A DNA stretch of 64,000 nucleotides from NCBI GenBank assembly GCA_933207985.1, contig OW240915.1:119761756-119825755 (forward strand), read 5' to 3'. Origin of the DNA: Pelobates cultripes. Its lineage: Eukaryota; Chordata; Amphibia; Anura; Pelobatidae. The position numbers and the translations under genes were made by a program. Of this stretch, positions 10,561-21,479 are shown in pieces (within the stretch, counting starts at the first letter, position 1; each line of letters begins with the position of its first letter). The notes under the pieces are model-generated. The model did no database searches and was not told the DNA's origin. It saw only the letters and a program-made list of their open reading frames with translations.

Positions 10561-11944
10561 TCATCCCTCTTGAAACCATACAGGCGAAACAAGGTATGGC
10601 ACCTAGCGAGAGGCCTATTGATAAATTGTTTTTTGATGTTCCCGAGAGACGGGAGAATCTGTCATTATATCATGATACTAAGACTGCTGGACATCCTGGT
10701 ATTTCCAAAACGATGTCAGCAGTTTCTCGATATTTTTGGTGGGGTTCCTTACGCAAGGATGTCACTGACTATATAAGTGCTTGTACTACTTGTGCATGTA
10801 TGAAAACGTCTCATAGAGTTCCTTGTGGGCTTCTGCATCCCTTACCCGTTCCCGAGAGACCTTGGTCTAACCTATCCATGGATTTTATTGTTGAATTCGA
10901 ATGGTAACACAGTCATCCTGATGATAGTAGATCGGTTTTCCAAGATGGCTCACTTTGTGTCTCTTCGCAAGTTGCCCACATCCAAGGAACTGGCTCTTAT
11001 CTTCGCTAGAGAATTATTTTGGTTACATGGTATTCCTGTATCTATTGTGTCCGATAGGGGTAGCCAATTTATTTCCAGGTTCTGGAAAGCCTTTTGTTCA
11101 GAAATGGGTATTTCTCTCTCATTTTCTTCCGCTTACCATCCCCAGTCTAATGGAGCTGCTGAACGTGCCAACCAGTCTCTGGAGCAGTACCTTCGTTGTT
11201 TTGTGTCTCACCATCAGGACAATTGGTCTGACCTGCTTCCTTGGGCTGAGTTTGCTCGGAATAACGACACTCATGATTCTTCCGGCAAAAGCCCTTTTTA
11301 CGTTGTCTATGGCCAGCATCCCGTTGTTCTTCTGGCTGCATTCTCCTCACAGGGCATGCCAGTTCTGGATGAGCATTTGGCTGGTTTGCGTAATACTTGG
11401 GAGCAGATTCAGCGTTCTTTGGTGGATTCCGCTGCTCGCCAGAAGGCTCAGGCTGACAAGCATCGCAGAGTGGCTCCTTCTTACGTTGTGGGGGACAGGG
11501 TTTTGCTTTCCACGCGGAATATTCGCCTACGGGTGCCTTCTATGAAATTGGCTCCCCGCTTCATAGGTCCTTATCATATTCTGCATAAGGTTAATCCTGT
11601 TTCATATGCCCTGGGTCTTCCTAGGAATCTGCGTATTCCTAATGTCTTTCACACCTCGTTGTTGAAGCCTTACGTACGCAACCGCTATACCTGGCATTCT
11701 CCGCCTCTCCCTCCTGTCTCTGTGGAGGGTCATGAGGAATTCGAAGTTTCTGCTGTTCTTGACTCTCGTTACCTTAGGGGTCGACTTCAGTACTTGGTGC
11801 ATTGGAAGGGTTATGGGCCTGAGGAGCGCAGTTGGATTTCAGCTGATGCTGTTCACGCTCCCCGCCTTGTGCGTTCTTACCATTCTCGTTTTCCAGCCAG
11901 GCCTGGCCCTACCCGCCCGGAGGGCGTGTCCTCAGGGGGGGTAC
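10561..11944 (+). pseudogene. Chromovirus integrase with C-terminal chromodomain
   Basis: Integrase that would insert element cDNA. The zinc-binding HHCC region is visible around 10630-10800 (histidines in HDTKTAGH, cysteines in CTTCACMK), but is split by a frame change near 10900. The catalytic core has D in VDRFSKMAHF (about 10927), D in VSDRGSQF (about 11050) and E in NGAAERANQ (about 11150). Past a GPY-like segment (RFIGPYHILHKV, about 11560) comes a chromodomain, about 11740-11900: EFEVSAVLDSR, LQYLVHWKGYGPEE, SWISADAV. Chromodomains direct chromovirus integration toward particular chromatin. The core to chromodomain part is one long open frame (to 11949). Confidence 0.92.
11930..11944 (+). 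promoter_or_regulatory. Chromovirus polypurine tract
   Basis: A run of G with flanking purines (TCAGGGGGGGTAC) abuts the 3' LTR; this is the expected plus-strand primer position. Confidence 0.7.
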
Positions 11945-12611
11945 TGTAGCGTTACTTACCTTATCCAGGGGCCGGCCACGGTCCTCTCTACGAGCCGCGC
12001 GGTCCTGCTGCTGCACTAGCCGCGCGCGGCTCATCCAACGGCTTCAATAGGAAGGCGGGCAGTGACCGCGAGAAGCGATCACATGTCCCGCCTGAATCTA
12101 AGAGCGCGCCGCGAGTCTCGGGTGCGCTCTTAAAGAGACAGTGGGAGCCTAAATTGTCAAAAGGCTCCCATTGGCCCCTGTAATGCCACACTCCCCATAC
12201 ACTTACCTTTTGGGGGTGTGGATATGACAGGAGCCAATCACATTAGTTTAGAAGCTATTTAAACTTACCTCTCCCTTTACTCCCTGTCCTATCGTGGTTT
12301 CTGTTTCAGTTCCCTTTAGCGCTTGTTGTGTTCAGTTGTGTTTCTTGGTATTGACTTTGGCTTTGTTTCTGACTACGTTTTCTCTTTATCCTTATCTGTT
12401 CTGTTTGCCGGCTTGCTGTTTACTGTGTACCAGACCCCGGCTAGTCCTAGTTTGCGCTGTCTCTCTGTGCCCTTGACTTCGGATCGTTCCTGACTCTGTC
12501 TCCTCTCATATATGTCGAGTCCGGCCATTCTAAGGTCCGGTAGACTTATCTCTCCTCTGTGTTGTCTTCTGTTTAGCTGAATCCTGCGTGTTGGGGTATA
12601 TTCACGTTACA
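11945..12611 (+). repeat. Chromovirus 3' LTR, complete
   Basis: 667 bp from TGTAGCG to CGTTACA, preceded by the purine tract and followed by the ACGAC duplication (12612-12616). Its last 32 bp show what the 5' LTR has lost. A core promoter-like TATTTAAA lies near 12257. Confidence 0.93.
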
Positions 12612-12616
12612 ACGAC

Positions 12617-13199
12617 AGACTAGAAAGAATCTCCCTTAATCTGCTATAAAAAGAACAAAACCTTGAGGGATCTTTTAGTTCATACAGAACCGGTGAAGAG
12701 CTACACGAAGAGTACAGGAATCCAATATCGTGGAAGTGTCCGTTGCTTGGGGTGCGTTACATGCGGACACATGACTCCATTACGTACCTTTCAACAGCCT
12801 CACAAAAACAAAATTTATCAGATCTGCTACACCATCACTTGCTACACCATTACATGTTAATTTATAAATTGTAATTTACAAATTAACATGTCCTTGTTGA
12901 CTTTCCTATATTGGTAAGACTGAAACACCGCTTTGTGAAAGGATCAGTGGTCATAGATCTGGTATCTGGGTGGCATATTGTGAAGGTCATTCAGAACAAC
13001 CGGTGGCCCAGCATTTTCTATGGTTCCAACATCCACTCTCAGCACTGAAGTTTGTCACAATTGACCACATCCCACCACCTAAACGTGGTGGTGATCATGG
13101 AAAATTCTTATTGAACAGAGAGACATTTTGGATTTTTCAGCTCAACACCATTGCACCCAAAGGACTTAATGAAATAATTTCATACCACTCCTTTTTATA
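12617..13199 (+). pseudogene. Penelope-like element zinc finger and GIY-YIG endonuclease
   Basis: C-terminal half of the PLE split by the chromovirus. A linker LRDLLVHTEPVKSYTKS leads to a cysteine motif CLGCVTCGHM (about 12748-12780). The GIY-YIG nuclease region follows: YIGKTETPLCERISGHRS (about 12908-12960, with the catalytic arginine in ERISGHR) and FLLNRETFWIFQLNTIAPK (about 13106-13162, with the catalytic glutamate in NRE). The nuclease would nick the target DNA to prime copying. A TGA replaces a glycine codon just before LSYIGKT, and a short inverted duplication (about 12850-12889) has replaced the GIY strand. Non-functional. Confidence 0.86.
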
Positions 13200-14099
13200 A
13201 AAAAAAGAGCCCCATAGTATTAGAAATTGTTTTTAACAATAGCTTTTAGCTTTAATATATTGATTAATTATTTTGGTTACTGGCTTAATGAAAGGAAAAC
13301 TCTGCACCATCTTAAAATAACCAATTGCTATATGTAATTGCACTCTAAATATAGACTTCACATTACATAGTTGGGCACTTTACAGTCTATATACATTAAT
13401 GCAGTTCAGCACATTAACAATAATATTTGCACTTTGACAATGATAGTTGCACTTGAAGAATTAAAGCACTTTAATTATAAAATATGCACTTTAAGATATA
13501 TACTATATTGAATAATTTCAATGCACAATCTATACAGTATACTTATATTTGAACACAGAAGTCTAGTAACTATCTTCAATGTTTTAATTCCTACTCTTTA
13601 TTCTTTCACTCTGATCTTTTTTCCCGTTCACTGATATTACTACATCCTAGGTAGATGTCTTGGGTCTAATAAAAAAACAATAATTAGAATGGTGCAAACA
13701 TATAGTTGTCAAATGTTTTCACCTTAAGGGAGCTTTCAGATAGAACTTATACATTCAGCAACCCACAAGTAAACCTGATAAGATCTTCCAAAGAACGTGT
13801 AAAAAAAAAAAAAAATCAAAGATGTGGGTGCGCTGAGAATATTTAAAGTGGTTTTCAGTGCAATCAAAGTAATAATATAGAACTCTTCCAAGGAGATTGT
13901 ACAGAGTGTGTAGATAACTCTTATAAAAATACACTGTGAACCATAACAGAACTTTACATCAAGTGCACAAATGGAAGATATACTTGCACTTCTTAGTAGA
14001 TATGACCAAAAAATCTAAAATACAGAATAAACACAAACTAGTGCAATACAGCCAATTAAAAATAAATCAGATATGAACTCAGTTCTTGGCCATAGCACA
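13200..14099. other. AT-rich non-coding stretch after the Penelope element
   Basis: No credible ORF. It contains a 15-A run near 13800 and scattered AT-rich words. It is probably PLE 3' untranslated and flanking sequence, but I cannot place the element's end. Confidence 0.5.
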
Positions 14100-14697
14100 A
14101 CTCTATAATAAAAGAAGGTAGTGAACGGTTCCTCAGATGACAGTGCTCTAATGTCCGACATTCTCCTAGCAGAGACTAAGGCCAGTAACAACAGGGTCTT
14201 TAGAGAAAGAACCTGCATCGGGACCTCATCAATAGGTCCAAAGGGATATTCCGTTAAAGCCTGTAGAACCAGAGGTAAATTCCAAGGAGCTGAGAATTTT
14301 TTGATAGAGGTCTAATCCTAATGACCGCTTTGAAGAAGCGAATCACAATGGGATCTAATGCCCAACGAATACCAGAAAGAGCTAAATGGGATCTAATGCC
14401 CAACGAATAACAAAAAGAACCTAAATCTTGAACCGTGGAATTACTCCATTGTGCAAAGGCTTCTCATATGGTAGGTAGAGGAAGTAGACGAATTCCTAGA
14501 ACGTAACAGGGTTGAGATTACCTGGTCCAAAAGGCCATGGTCAACTAGAGATTGCCTCTCAACAGCCATGCATGGAGCCTGAACTTGTGAGGCTCCGGAT
14601 GAAACACTGGACCCTGAATCAGCAGAGACCGGAAGTTCCCAAGGCAGGTCACTTGATAACCTCTGTAACAGGGGAAACAAAGGGCGACGAGGCCAGA
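14100..14697 (-). pseudogene. DIRS element fragment (methyltransferase end and tyrosine recombinase)
   Basis: On the minus strand, fragments match the DIRS element at 51936-57663. FPLLQRLSSDLPWELPV (about 14630-14680) and VSTLLRSRNSSTSSTYHM-like residues (about 14460-14500) correspond to the end of pol and the N-terminus of the tyrosine recombinase. LVSARRMSDIRALSSEEPF (about 14115-14175) is the region holding the first catalytic arginine. A 25-bp direct repeat near 14350 and 14387 is internal. Both ends are cut; the right end abuts a truncated LTR at 14698. Confidence 0.75.
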
Positions 14698-14970
14698 AGG
14701 GTGGTCGTCATTCGTATGAACGAACACGTGATGGCGGCCATCTTGGAAAGTCGAACGCCCAGCGGTGTTCTTCGACAAATACATGGAACTAATTTTTGAC
14801 ACTGTTTCCCATGAACACCGCTGAGATCACCAACCATCCACCTCGTGGTCCTGGTTCATACAAACGATTCCTGTTCGGCGCTTAGGAATGTTCTATAGCT
14901 GACTTCATATTCGGGAAAAAGAACAGCTTTGGTGGTGTTAACCCTTTCACCTACCCGGGGTGCCGTTACA
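14698..14970 (+). repeat. Gmr1-type #1 5' LTR, truncated and internally deleted
   Basis: Matches inner and end parts of the 3' LTR (from about 19321). It lacks the first ~220 bp and about 570 bp in the middle; the join lies where a CATACRAA motif meets GATTCCTGTTCGG. It ends GTTACA at 14970; the following ACTGGTGGCAAGCGG is the expected primer-binding position, though I could not assign the tRNA. Confidence 0.8.
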
Positions 14971-15063
14971 ACTGGTGGCAAGCGGCGGGATTGTTCTCCA
15001 ACCCCAGAAGGAAAGCTACAAGGCAACCTAAGCAAATGGAGGCACACTAAAGCAATATACCCT

Positions 15064-15962
15064 CAATTTGCTGGAGAACCAGGGTTGAACGGCTAGTAAC
15101 CGCAAATAAGGGATATTATTGCCGAATTGCTGGAGATGGATCGAGCCGAAAGGATTACCGAACCAGAGAGGGCAGCTAAGTTTTGACCGGGCCGTTCAGA
15201 TAAGATTGGCATACTATTTACCGAATCCCCAAATGGATGTAATAACACAAGTCATAGCAGCCATGGATGCTAACCGGCGCCAGACTCAGCAAAGAGGTGC
15301 TGCAGCAGCAGAGGTAACAACAGTTCCGGTAGAAAAAAAGAAGAGTACACTAAAAATTTTGTGGAAGCTGACGGAGAAATCGTCGAGTACCTTGCCGATT
15401 CTTAACGGCAATGTGCCCTGCACAGAGTACCCACGGACGAATGGGTCACCATTTTATCTGGGAAACTGTCCGGGCCTGCCAGTGAAGCATTCTGGGATAT
15501 TCCTAATGAGGTTATAGTGGATTATGGGCTGGTAAAGGAAGCACTATTGGCCAGGTATGCTGTGACTCCTGAGGCATACCGGAGGCGATTCCGGGACACT
15601 ACCAAACAAAATGGGGACTATTACACGGAGTGGGCATGCTGCCTACATCGCACGGCATCCCACCAGGCGGTATCCGGGGAAGAGGTGCTGCAGTTATTCT
15701 TGCTGGGATTCGAGAGTGGATCAGAGACAGGAGACCTCTCACCCTGCCTGAAGCAGCTCGCCTGGCAGACGAGTATACCAACGCCCGCAGGACAGACACC
15801 ACTCTGGACAAAGCAACTCCATGACCGGATTACCGACCTGTGGCACCCCCTCCATCTATCGCCTACCAAAATCTGCCCAGGTATGCCTAGCACAACAACC
15901 CACAACCACCAAAATGTTACCGTTGTGACCAAGTCGGACATAAGCGACCAGACTGCCCTTTG
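15064..15962 (+). pseudogene. Gmr1-type gag with zinc knuckle (#1)
   Basis: Gag precursor remnants in three frames. Segments: SFDRAVQIRLAYYLPNP (about 15180), VIAAMDANRRQTQQRGAAAA (about 15256), then YGLVKEALLARYAVTPEAY (about 15524-15580) with RRRFRDT. The same capsid block as in #2 is recognisable, SCAN-like in character. A zinc knuckle CYRCDQVGHKRPDC (CX2CX4HX4C) spans about 15915-15956. At least two frame changes and a stop break it. Confidence 0.8.
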
Positions 15963-16420
15963 AATTCTTCCCGGCAGTCTCAGTCCTGGAGAAAGCCAGG
16001 CGAAGGGAACCCTTGTGCACCAATGCCTGCTGCCCACTGCATCGAAGTGGGGAACACAGCAGAAGAGCACTGGGGAGTCTTACATGAGGCTGACCCTGTC
16101 CATGCAGCTGCCCGGGATAATTGGCAGCAACACAGACAGACTGTCCTAGTTAATGGGAAAACAGCCAGTGGACTAAGAGACACCGGAACTACTCTGACTT
16201 TACTACAGCGCAATCTGATCCCGGAAAGTGAACACACGGGGCACACTGTAGCCGTTAAAGTAGCTGGAGGAACCATCTACCGATTACCCACTGCCCGCAT
16301 TCACTTGGATTGGGGAGTTGGTTCAGGACACGTGAATGTGGGCATCATGAAAGAGTTACTGGGGAATGATTTGGTCCCCCCCCCCCGTTTCTGCCTACGC
16401 CCCGGTGGGCCCCGTGGAGG
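15960..16420 (+). pseudogene. Gmr1-type protease (#1)
   Basis: Aspartic protease: VNGKTASGLRDTGTTLTLL carries the DTG active site (about 16180-16190), followed by the strand-rich GHTVAVKVAGGTIYRLPTA. The usual ILG-like block is blurred by a 9-C run at about 16378-16386 that shifts the frame. It lies directly after the gag zinc knuckle. Confidence 0.75.
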
Positions 16421-16619
16421 CCAACCCTGTGACTACCTGTACTCAGACCCGTGCTGCTGGAACTGGCCCACCTGCTACTGAGACTGAACAGGCCCCTCTA
16501 GGCTGGGATACCCCAGAGGCATTTGGGAAAGAGACCCAGGAGGATCGGACCCTTCAGAAGTATAGGGCCAAGGCAGACACCCGGGAGAGGGGAGCTGATG
16601 GGGAACTCTGAGTGGGTGG

Positions 16620-17582
16620 GGGATAGGCTATCTAGGATCCCCAAGAAATCTACAACAGGTAAGGCTCCTTCACAGAAGAGACAGCTGGTAGTACCCAAGA
16701 AATACCAGCTGGAAATTCTGCGTATTGAGCACGATGTCCCCCTAGCAGGACATCTAGGAACACATCGCACAGCCCATAGGATTACCCAGAATTTCTTCTG
16801 GCCCAGATTTAATAGGAACATGTGACTTGTGACACGTGTCAACAGGTAGGAAAGCGGGGGACCACCCTAAGGCCAGACTCATGTTGATGCCTACTATTGG
16901 GGAGCCCTTTTACCGCATAGCTGTTGACATTGTGGGTCCCTTAGCTAGACCTCCTCCAGAGTGTGATGAAGTGCACTTCACCACTTAGTCCTGGAGAGGC
17001 CTGCTTGCCAGCCTCCTGCCCTGCGACCAATATCGAGGCAGAGATGGTAGCCTATGCCCTGGTTAAAATATTCACCCAAGTGGGCTTCCCTAAGGAGATC
17101 CTATCAGATCAGGGGACCCAGTTCACTGCTGTTCTCACCCAGCAGTTGTGGAAAGCGTGCAACTGTTAAGTTCACCTTACCACCCACAGACTAACGGTCT
17201 CTGCGAGTGCTTTAATGGAACCCTCAAGCAAATGCTGAGGACTTTTACTGACGCCTGCAGAAAGTGGGAGAGATTCCTACATCACCTGTTATTTGCATTC
17301 AGAGAGGTACCCCAGGAATCTACAGGGTTCTCTCCCTTTGAACTACTCTATGGGAGAAGGGTCCACGGGCCCCTGGATCTCATTAGAGAGCACTGGGAGG
17401 GAGAAAACAGAACAGGAGGGGACCTCCATAGTATGGAAGTCTGGGACCGCACGGAGCAACTGTCTCTGATGGTCAGAGAGAATCTCCAGGTAGCCCAGGG
17501 GAGACAGAAAAGATGGTACAATCGGGGTGCCAGACAGTGCACTTTCCAGGTTGGGCAAAAGGTCCTAGTGCTCAAAGTGTGA
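16620..17582 (+). pseudogene. Gmr1-type integrase located upstream of RT (#1)
   Basis: Integrase remnants: the N-terminal zinc region with H in LRIEHDVPLAGHLGTHRTAH (about 16715-16780) and C in a CDTCQQ-like stretch (about 16830). The core includes VDIVGPLARPPPE (first catalytic D, about 16925), LSDQGTQF (second D, about 17102) and SSPYHPQTNGLCECFNGTLKQ (glutamate in CECF, about 17205). The C-terminal tail has WERFLHHLLFAFREVPQ and a FSPFELLYGRRV block. Two or more frame changes separate these parts. Its placement before RT defines the element type. Confidence 0.88.
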
Positions 17583-17790
17583 AAATGGACAAGCTGCAGG
17601 CATCTTGGCAGGGTCTTTATAAAGTAGTGGCCCAACTCTGTGACACTACATATGTCATTGTCAGCTGTGCAGATGAAAGGATCCAGCAATCCTTTCATGT
17701 GAACATGCTGAAGGAATATGAGGAAAGGCAGGAAGATATCGCTGCGGTATGTGCCCCTGCTACCGATGACTCTAGGAGTTAACCCCGCAC
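17583..17790 (+). pseudogene. Integrase C-terminal linker (#1)
   Basis: KMDKLQASWQGLYKVVAQL, then TTYVIVSC and SFHVNMLKEY: the GPY/SH3-like C-terminal integrase segment found in gypsy elements, followed by a short linker. Element #2 keeps about 150 bp more of this linker. Confidence 0.7.
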
Positions 17791-18617
17791 CTCTCAGACA
17801 ACCGCCCTACCATATCCCTGAAGTAGTCCGAGAAGGAATACGGAGGGAGATACAGGAGATGACTCAATTAGGAGTCATTGAGCACTCAGACCGTACCTGG
17901 GCCTCACCTGTAGTCCTTGTGCCCAAGAAGGATTGAACCACCAGGTTTTGCGTGGAATACAGGCGACTCAATAAAAAGACTACCCCTGATGCCTACCCGA
18001 TGCTCCGGGTGGACGAACTGCTAGATCATATATCTAACTACAATAGACCTGTACAAAGGCTATTGGCAGATTCCCCTGGCCGAGGAAGCTATCCCCAAGT
18101 CGGCATTTGTCACCCCATTTTGCCTGTACTAGTTTAGGGTCATGCCATTCGGGATGAAAAATGCCCCAGCTACCTTCCAACGTATGGTGGATAAGCTCCT
18201 CGATGGCTTCCAGGATTTTGCTTGTGCATACCTGGATGACATTGCGATCTACAGTGAGTCTTGGGAAGACCACTTGGTTCACGTAGGGGTAGTTCTGGAC
18301 AAGATGACCTTGAAGCCAGATAAGTGCCACTTAGGTATGGCTAAAGTGCAGTATTTGGGTCACAGAGTGGGGTGTGGGAACCAGAGACCAGAACAGGCCA
18401 AGGTGGAAGCGGTAGCTAACTGGCCCACACTTCGCACTAAGACCCAGATACTAGCTCTCTTAGGGACTGCAGGGTATTATAGACGTTTTGTCCCTGACTA
18501 TAGTGTTATAGTCAAACCCTTGACTGACCTGACAAAGAAGAATTTACATAGGCAGGTCCTGTGGTCTTCAGCTTGTGAAGCCGCATTTCAAGCCCTCAAG
18601 CAAGCACTTGTTTGTTA
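17791..18617 (+). pseudogene. Gmr1-type reverse transcriptase (#1)
   Basis: RT remnants: VREGIRREIQEMTQLGVIE (about 17828), SPVVLVPKKD followed by a [12 protein letters not shown] (about 17947), a frame change near the second motif, then MPFGMKNAPATFQRMVDKLL (about 18140) and the catalytic CAYLDDIAIYS (about 18223-18255). The thumb and connection follow: YLGHRVGCGNQRPEQAK and GTAGYYRRFVPDYS. From 18142 to 18618 the frame is open. Confidence 0.88.
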
Positions 18618-19050
18618 ATGCCCCTGTCTTGGCTGCCCCAGTACCTAACAAATGTTTCCTTCTCCACACAGACGCTTCCATGTTTGGACTGGGGGCAGTG
18701 CTGAGCCAAGTCAGGGAGGATGTCGCATATCTCAGCAGGAAGCTACCACCCAGAGAAGTGAGCTATGTGGCAGTGGAGAAGGAATGTTTGGCCTTGGTTT
18801 GGGCATTTAAGAAACTTACTCCCTATCTTTATGGACAATAATTTTCCCTGGTCACTGACCACAACCCATTGGTATGGCTTAACTGGGTCGCAGGAGACAA
18901 TGGCAGGTTGCTATGGTGGAGCTTAGCCCTGCAACCCTATAACTTTACCATCAGCTATCGACCCAGTAAGCAGAATGGCAATGCCGATGGGTTGTCCAGA
19001 CAAACCGACGTCTCTCCAGCTACCTACTTCCGAACATTCCCAAGTTGACC
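18600..19050 (+). pseudogene. Gmr1-type RNase H (#1)
   Basis: RNase H motifs: FLLHTDASMFGLGAVLSQV (catalytic D, about 18658), YLSRKLPPREVSYVAVEKECLA (catalytic E, about 18737), SLVTDHNPLVWL (D, about 18846) and ISYRPSKQNGNADGLSRQ (about 18952). A TAA at 18839 interrupts it. It is the last pol domain before the 3' LTR, as expected if integrase has been moved forward. Confidence 0.85.
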
Positions 19051-19085
19051 CGAGAAGGATCAAGCCGGGTCTGCCCTAGTGTCCC

Positions 19086-19100
19086 ACAAGGAGGGAGCCA
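19086..19100 (+). promoter_or_regulatory. Polypurine tract of Gmr1-type #1
   Basis: ACAAGGAGGGAGCCA immediately before the LTR's TGTGGCAG; a purine-rich primer site for plus-strand synthesis. Confidence 0.65.
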
Positions 19101-20145
19101 TGTGGCAGACCTCTCTGCCTCTGGATTGTTATTTTAAACTATTTTGTCTGTTTGTTCGCCAGTCCCCAATTGTTCATGTGTTTCCTAATTATATTCCCAT
19201 AGAGACGAATGAACTACCGAATGTCTGGCCACCCAACAGGGAAGTGTGCTGCTTGTTAACCTTTCTGACCTTATTAACATTCTGGTTAACCACAGCCACT
19301 TCCAACTCCTGAACGGTCGGCTGGGTGGTCGTCGTTCGTATGAATAAACACGTGAACACATGAACACATCTTGGACAGTCGAACGCACAGCGATGTTCGT
19401 CAACGAAGACATGGAACTAATTTCGGATACTGTTTCCCACGAACACCGCTGAGATCACCAACCATCCATCTCGTCGTCCTGGTTCATACGAACGCCGTGC
19501 TGTTAGGTATATTGACAATCCACGAACGGAACTGCCCCAGATAGCTGAACCTATGGAGCTCATGCTTTCTACCGAACGCACAATGAACAGACTTTTAGCT
19601 CCATGGCGATTTGACTGTATGTATGTGATCTGAGTGCTGTTCGGTTATTTTGAGCGCTCAGATCCAGGCCATCTGGGGATATGTTGAAAGTGGGGGTTCC
19701 ATTCGGTAAAATAAGACTTATGTATTTTTATGTGTTTTTACTGTTATTGTAAAATGGAGGATATTCCCTATCCCTGGAGGTAATTGAGTTACTTCAAGCA
19801 CTTAACCCAATTATCTCCAGGATAGAGAGGAGGAGTTGTACTGTTTGTGTGGGAGTGTTTGCATTCTGTAACTACATGTGATTGGTTACTGTAAAAATGT
19901 CTCAGTCTTCCACAAGGTCCCTATGGGAGTGTCCCTTGCTGGAAGACCTGCATAAAAGGCTGACATGTAGCCACCATTAAACAGATCCTGCTTGACCCTC
20001 AACACAGAGCCTCGTCTTGTGCTTGGGGGATAATTCGTATGATTCCTGTTCGGCGCTTACGAGTGTTTGGTAGCCGACTTCATATTCGGGAAAAAGAACA
20101 GCTTTGGCGGCGTTAACCCCTTCACCTTCCCGGGGTGCCGTTACG
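19101..20145 (+). repeat. Gmr1-type #1 3' LTR
   Basis: About 1045 bp, from TGTGGCAG to GTTACG (a G replaces the terminal A). GCATAAAAGG near 19950 is a TATA-like box. The end is followed by a (TA)n microsatellite and then a second, related LTR. Confidence 0.85.
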
Positions 20146-20171
20146 TATATATATATATACATATATATATA

Positions 20172-21235
20172 TGTGACGAGACCAATCTCGCCACATTGCA
20201 TTGGAGAAGCCTGGTTGCTAGCCTATTGCCTTTGGATTATGGCCCCATGTTAAAAGGCCTGATTTTCCCCTGCAAAGACAAGAAAGCCGGGTCATTTGGT
20301 GCTTGCCCTGTTTGAGCAGTGATACCCCAGATAGCTATGCCATGGAGCCCATTCGTATAATGAAAGACTATGGGAAAGACTTTGGCTCCATGGCAATTGA
20401 ACTGCATGTGTGTGCTCTGAGCGCCATTCAGTAATAACGTGCGCTCAGATCTGAGCTATCTGGGGATATGTTGCATGTCTGTATTTTATGTCATAAATGT
20501 AACTTTGTGTATTTTATTGTATTTTACAGTCTTTTTGCTGCCATGTGTTCAATGGAGTTTTGCCTCTGTCTTTGGAGATTATTGGGTTACTTATGTGGAC
20601 TCTGTGGAACTGGTTTTGGGCAGAAAAGCCATGCTTCCTGTGGTCACAAAGGACTACGAACTATCTTTTGAACCACTGGACCAATTTGTATGATTTTGAC
20701 GTATGTATTTGGAGTATGCTGATTCTGAAAATGTAAGTTTTATGTTAATGTGACGCATACTTTTCAAGTTATGAATAATGTGGAAAATTTTTATTTTTCT
20801 GCTTGTGCTAAATTACATTACCCATTGTGTAAGGTAATTGAATCACATGCAGAGGGGAGGAATTTGTGTGGGAGTGTCTGAGTGTATTGTATGTGTTTAT
20901 TGGTTGTGTTCCAAAACCCTGTGGGTGGTACTAATGTGTAAGACTGTGTACATAAGCACAATAAACCCACGGCTCTGTCTGTTCACTGCTTGACCCTCAA
21001 CACGGAGCTTTGTCTCGTTCTTGGGGGGATTTATTGTATGCTGTTCCAGTTCGACTGCTAGGAGTGTAAACCTATTCATATGGTTTTCCCTATTCGGCTG
21101 TTTACAGCATTCGTATGGTTTCCTGTTCGGCAGATTGGTGTTCTGCAGTAGCTGTGCCTGCATCTCTGGAAGGGGACGATCGCCTAAACGGTTTTACCCC
21201 TTGTGTGCTGAAACAGTCCGTTACAATATAAATAT
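20172..21235 (+). repeat. Solo LTR related to the Gmr1-type LTRs
   Basis: 1064 bp, TGTGACGAG...CCGTTACA, flanked by ATATA on both sides (consistent with a 5-bp duplication but uninformative in AT-rich DNA). Polyadenylation signal AATAAA near 20961. A closely similar copy, inverted, is at 37800-38878. Confidence 0.85.
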
Positions 21236-21246
21236 ATATAATATAT

Positions 21247-21355
21247 TTCCTGGCTAATCATGGCAGCATATACACATGGGTTAGCTCCTCCCTTTACAGC
21301 CGATAAGACAGGAATAAAACAAACCTTTAAAAGTCATGTCCCTGCATAGGTCCTG
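21247..21355 (+). repeat. DIRS #1 left inverted terminal repeat
   Basis: TTCCTGGCTAATCATGGCAG followed by a GTTAGCTCCTCCC block; the reverse complement of the segment near 26085-26182 with modest divergence. Confidence 0.85.
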
Positions 21356-21479
21356 CAGCCCTTAGGATGAGAGCATTTTTGTTCCCTTTACTCATGGACA
21401 AGTAGTTTTTTTTCTCATCATTACTTTATTTGTTTTTGCTATGGAGCCTGTATACTGTGGTGTGTTTATACTATAATAC

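Larger units (their letters stand above)
5519..12611 (+). mobile_element. Ty3/gypsy chromovirus, complete in outline (copy B)
   Basis: LTR retrotransposon bounded by TG...CA LTRs and the 5-bp duplication ACGAC. The internal order is gag, protease, RT, RNase H, integrase, chromodomain, the classic gypsy order. A Tc1 element (7644-9206) interrupts RT. The 5' LTR lacks its last ~32 bp, and the primer-binding site and gag start codon are gone, so this copy cannot complete reverse transcription by itself. It sits inside a Penelope-like element between the RT and nuclease halves. Confidence 0.93.
14698..20145 (+). mobile_element. Gmr1-type Ty3/gypsy element with integrase before RT (#1)
   Basis: LTR retrotransposon with a damaged 5' LTR, internal region 14971-19100 and a full 3' LTR. 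Reading left to right the recognisable domains are gag with zinc knuckle, protease, integrase, RT, RNase H. This is the Ty1/copia-like order known for Gmr1-like gypsy elements of deuterostomes, while the RT and integrase themselves are gypsy-like. The gag contains the block from which the vertebrate SCAN domain is thought to derive (family knowledge). All ORFs are broken by stops and shifts. Element #2 at 32263-36500 shows the same order. Confidence 0.9.

Noticed and set aside
11119..11350. Minus-strand ORFs over the integrase core
   Set aside because: Overlap a long conserved integrase frame on the plus strand.
20145..21240. Perfect 5-bp ATATA duplication around the solo LTR
   Set aside because: Not used as firm evidence because the LTR sits in a TA microsatellite where the match is expected by chance.
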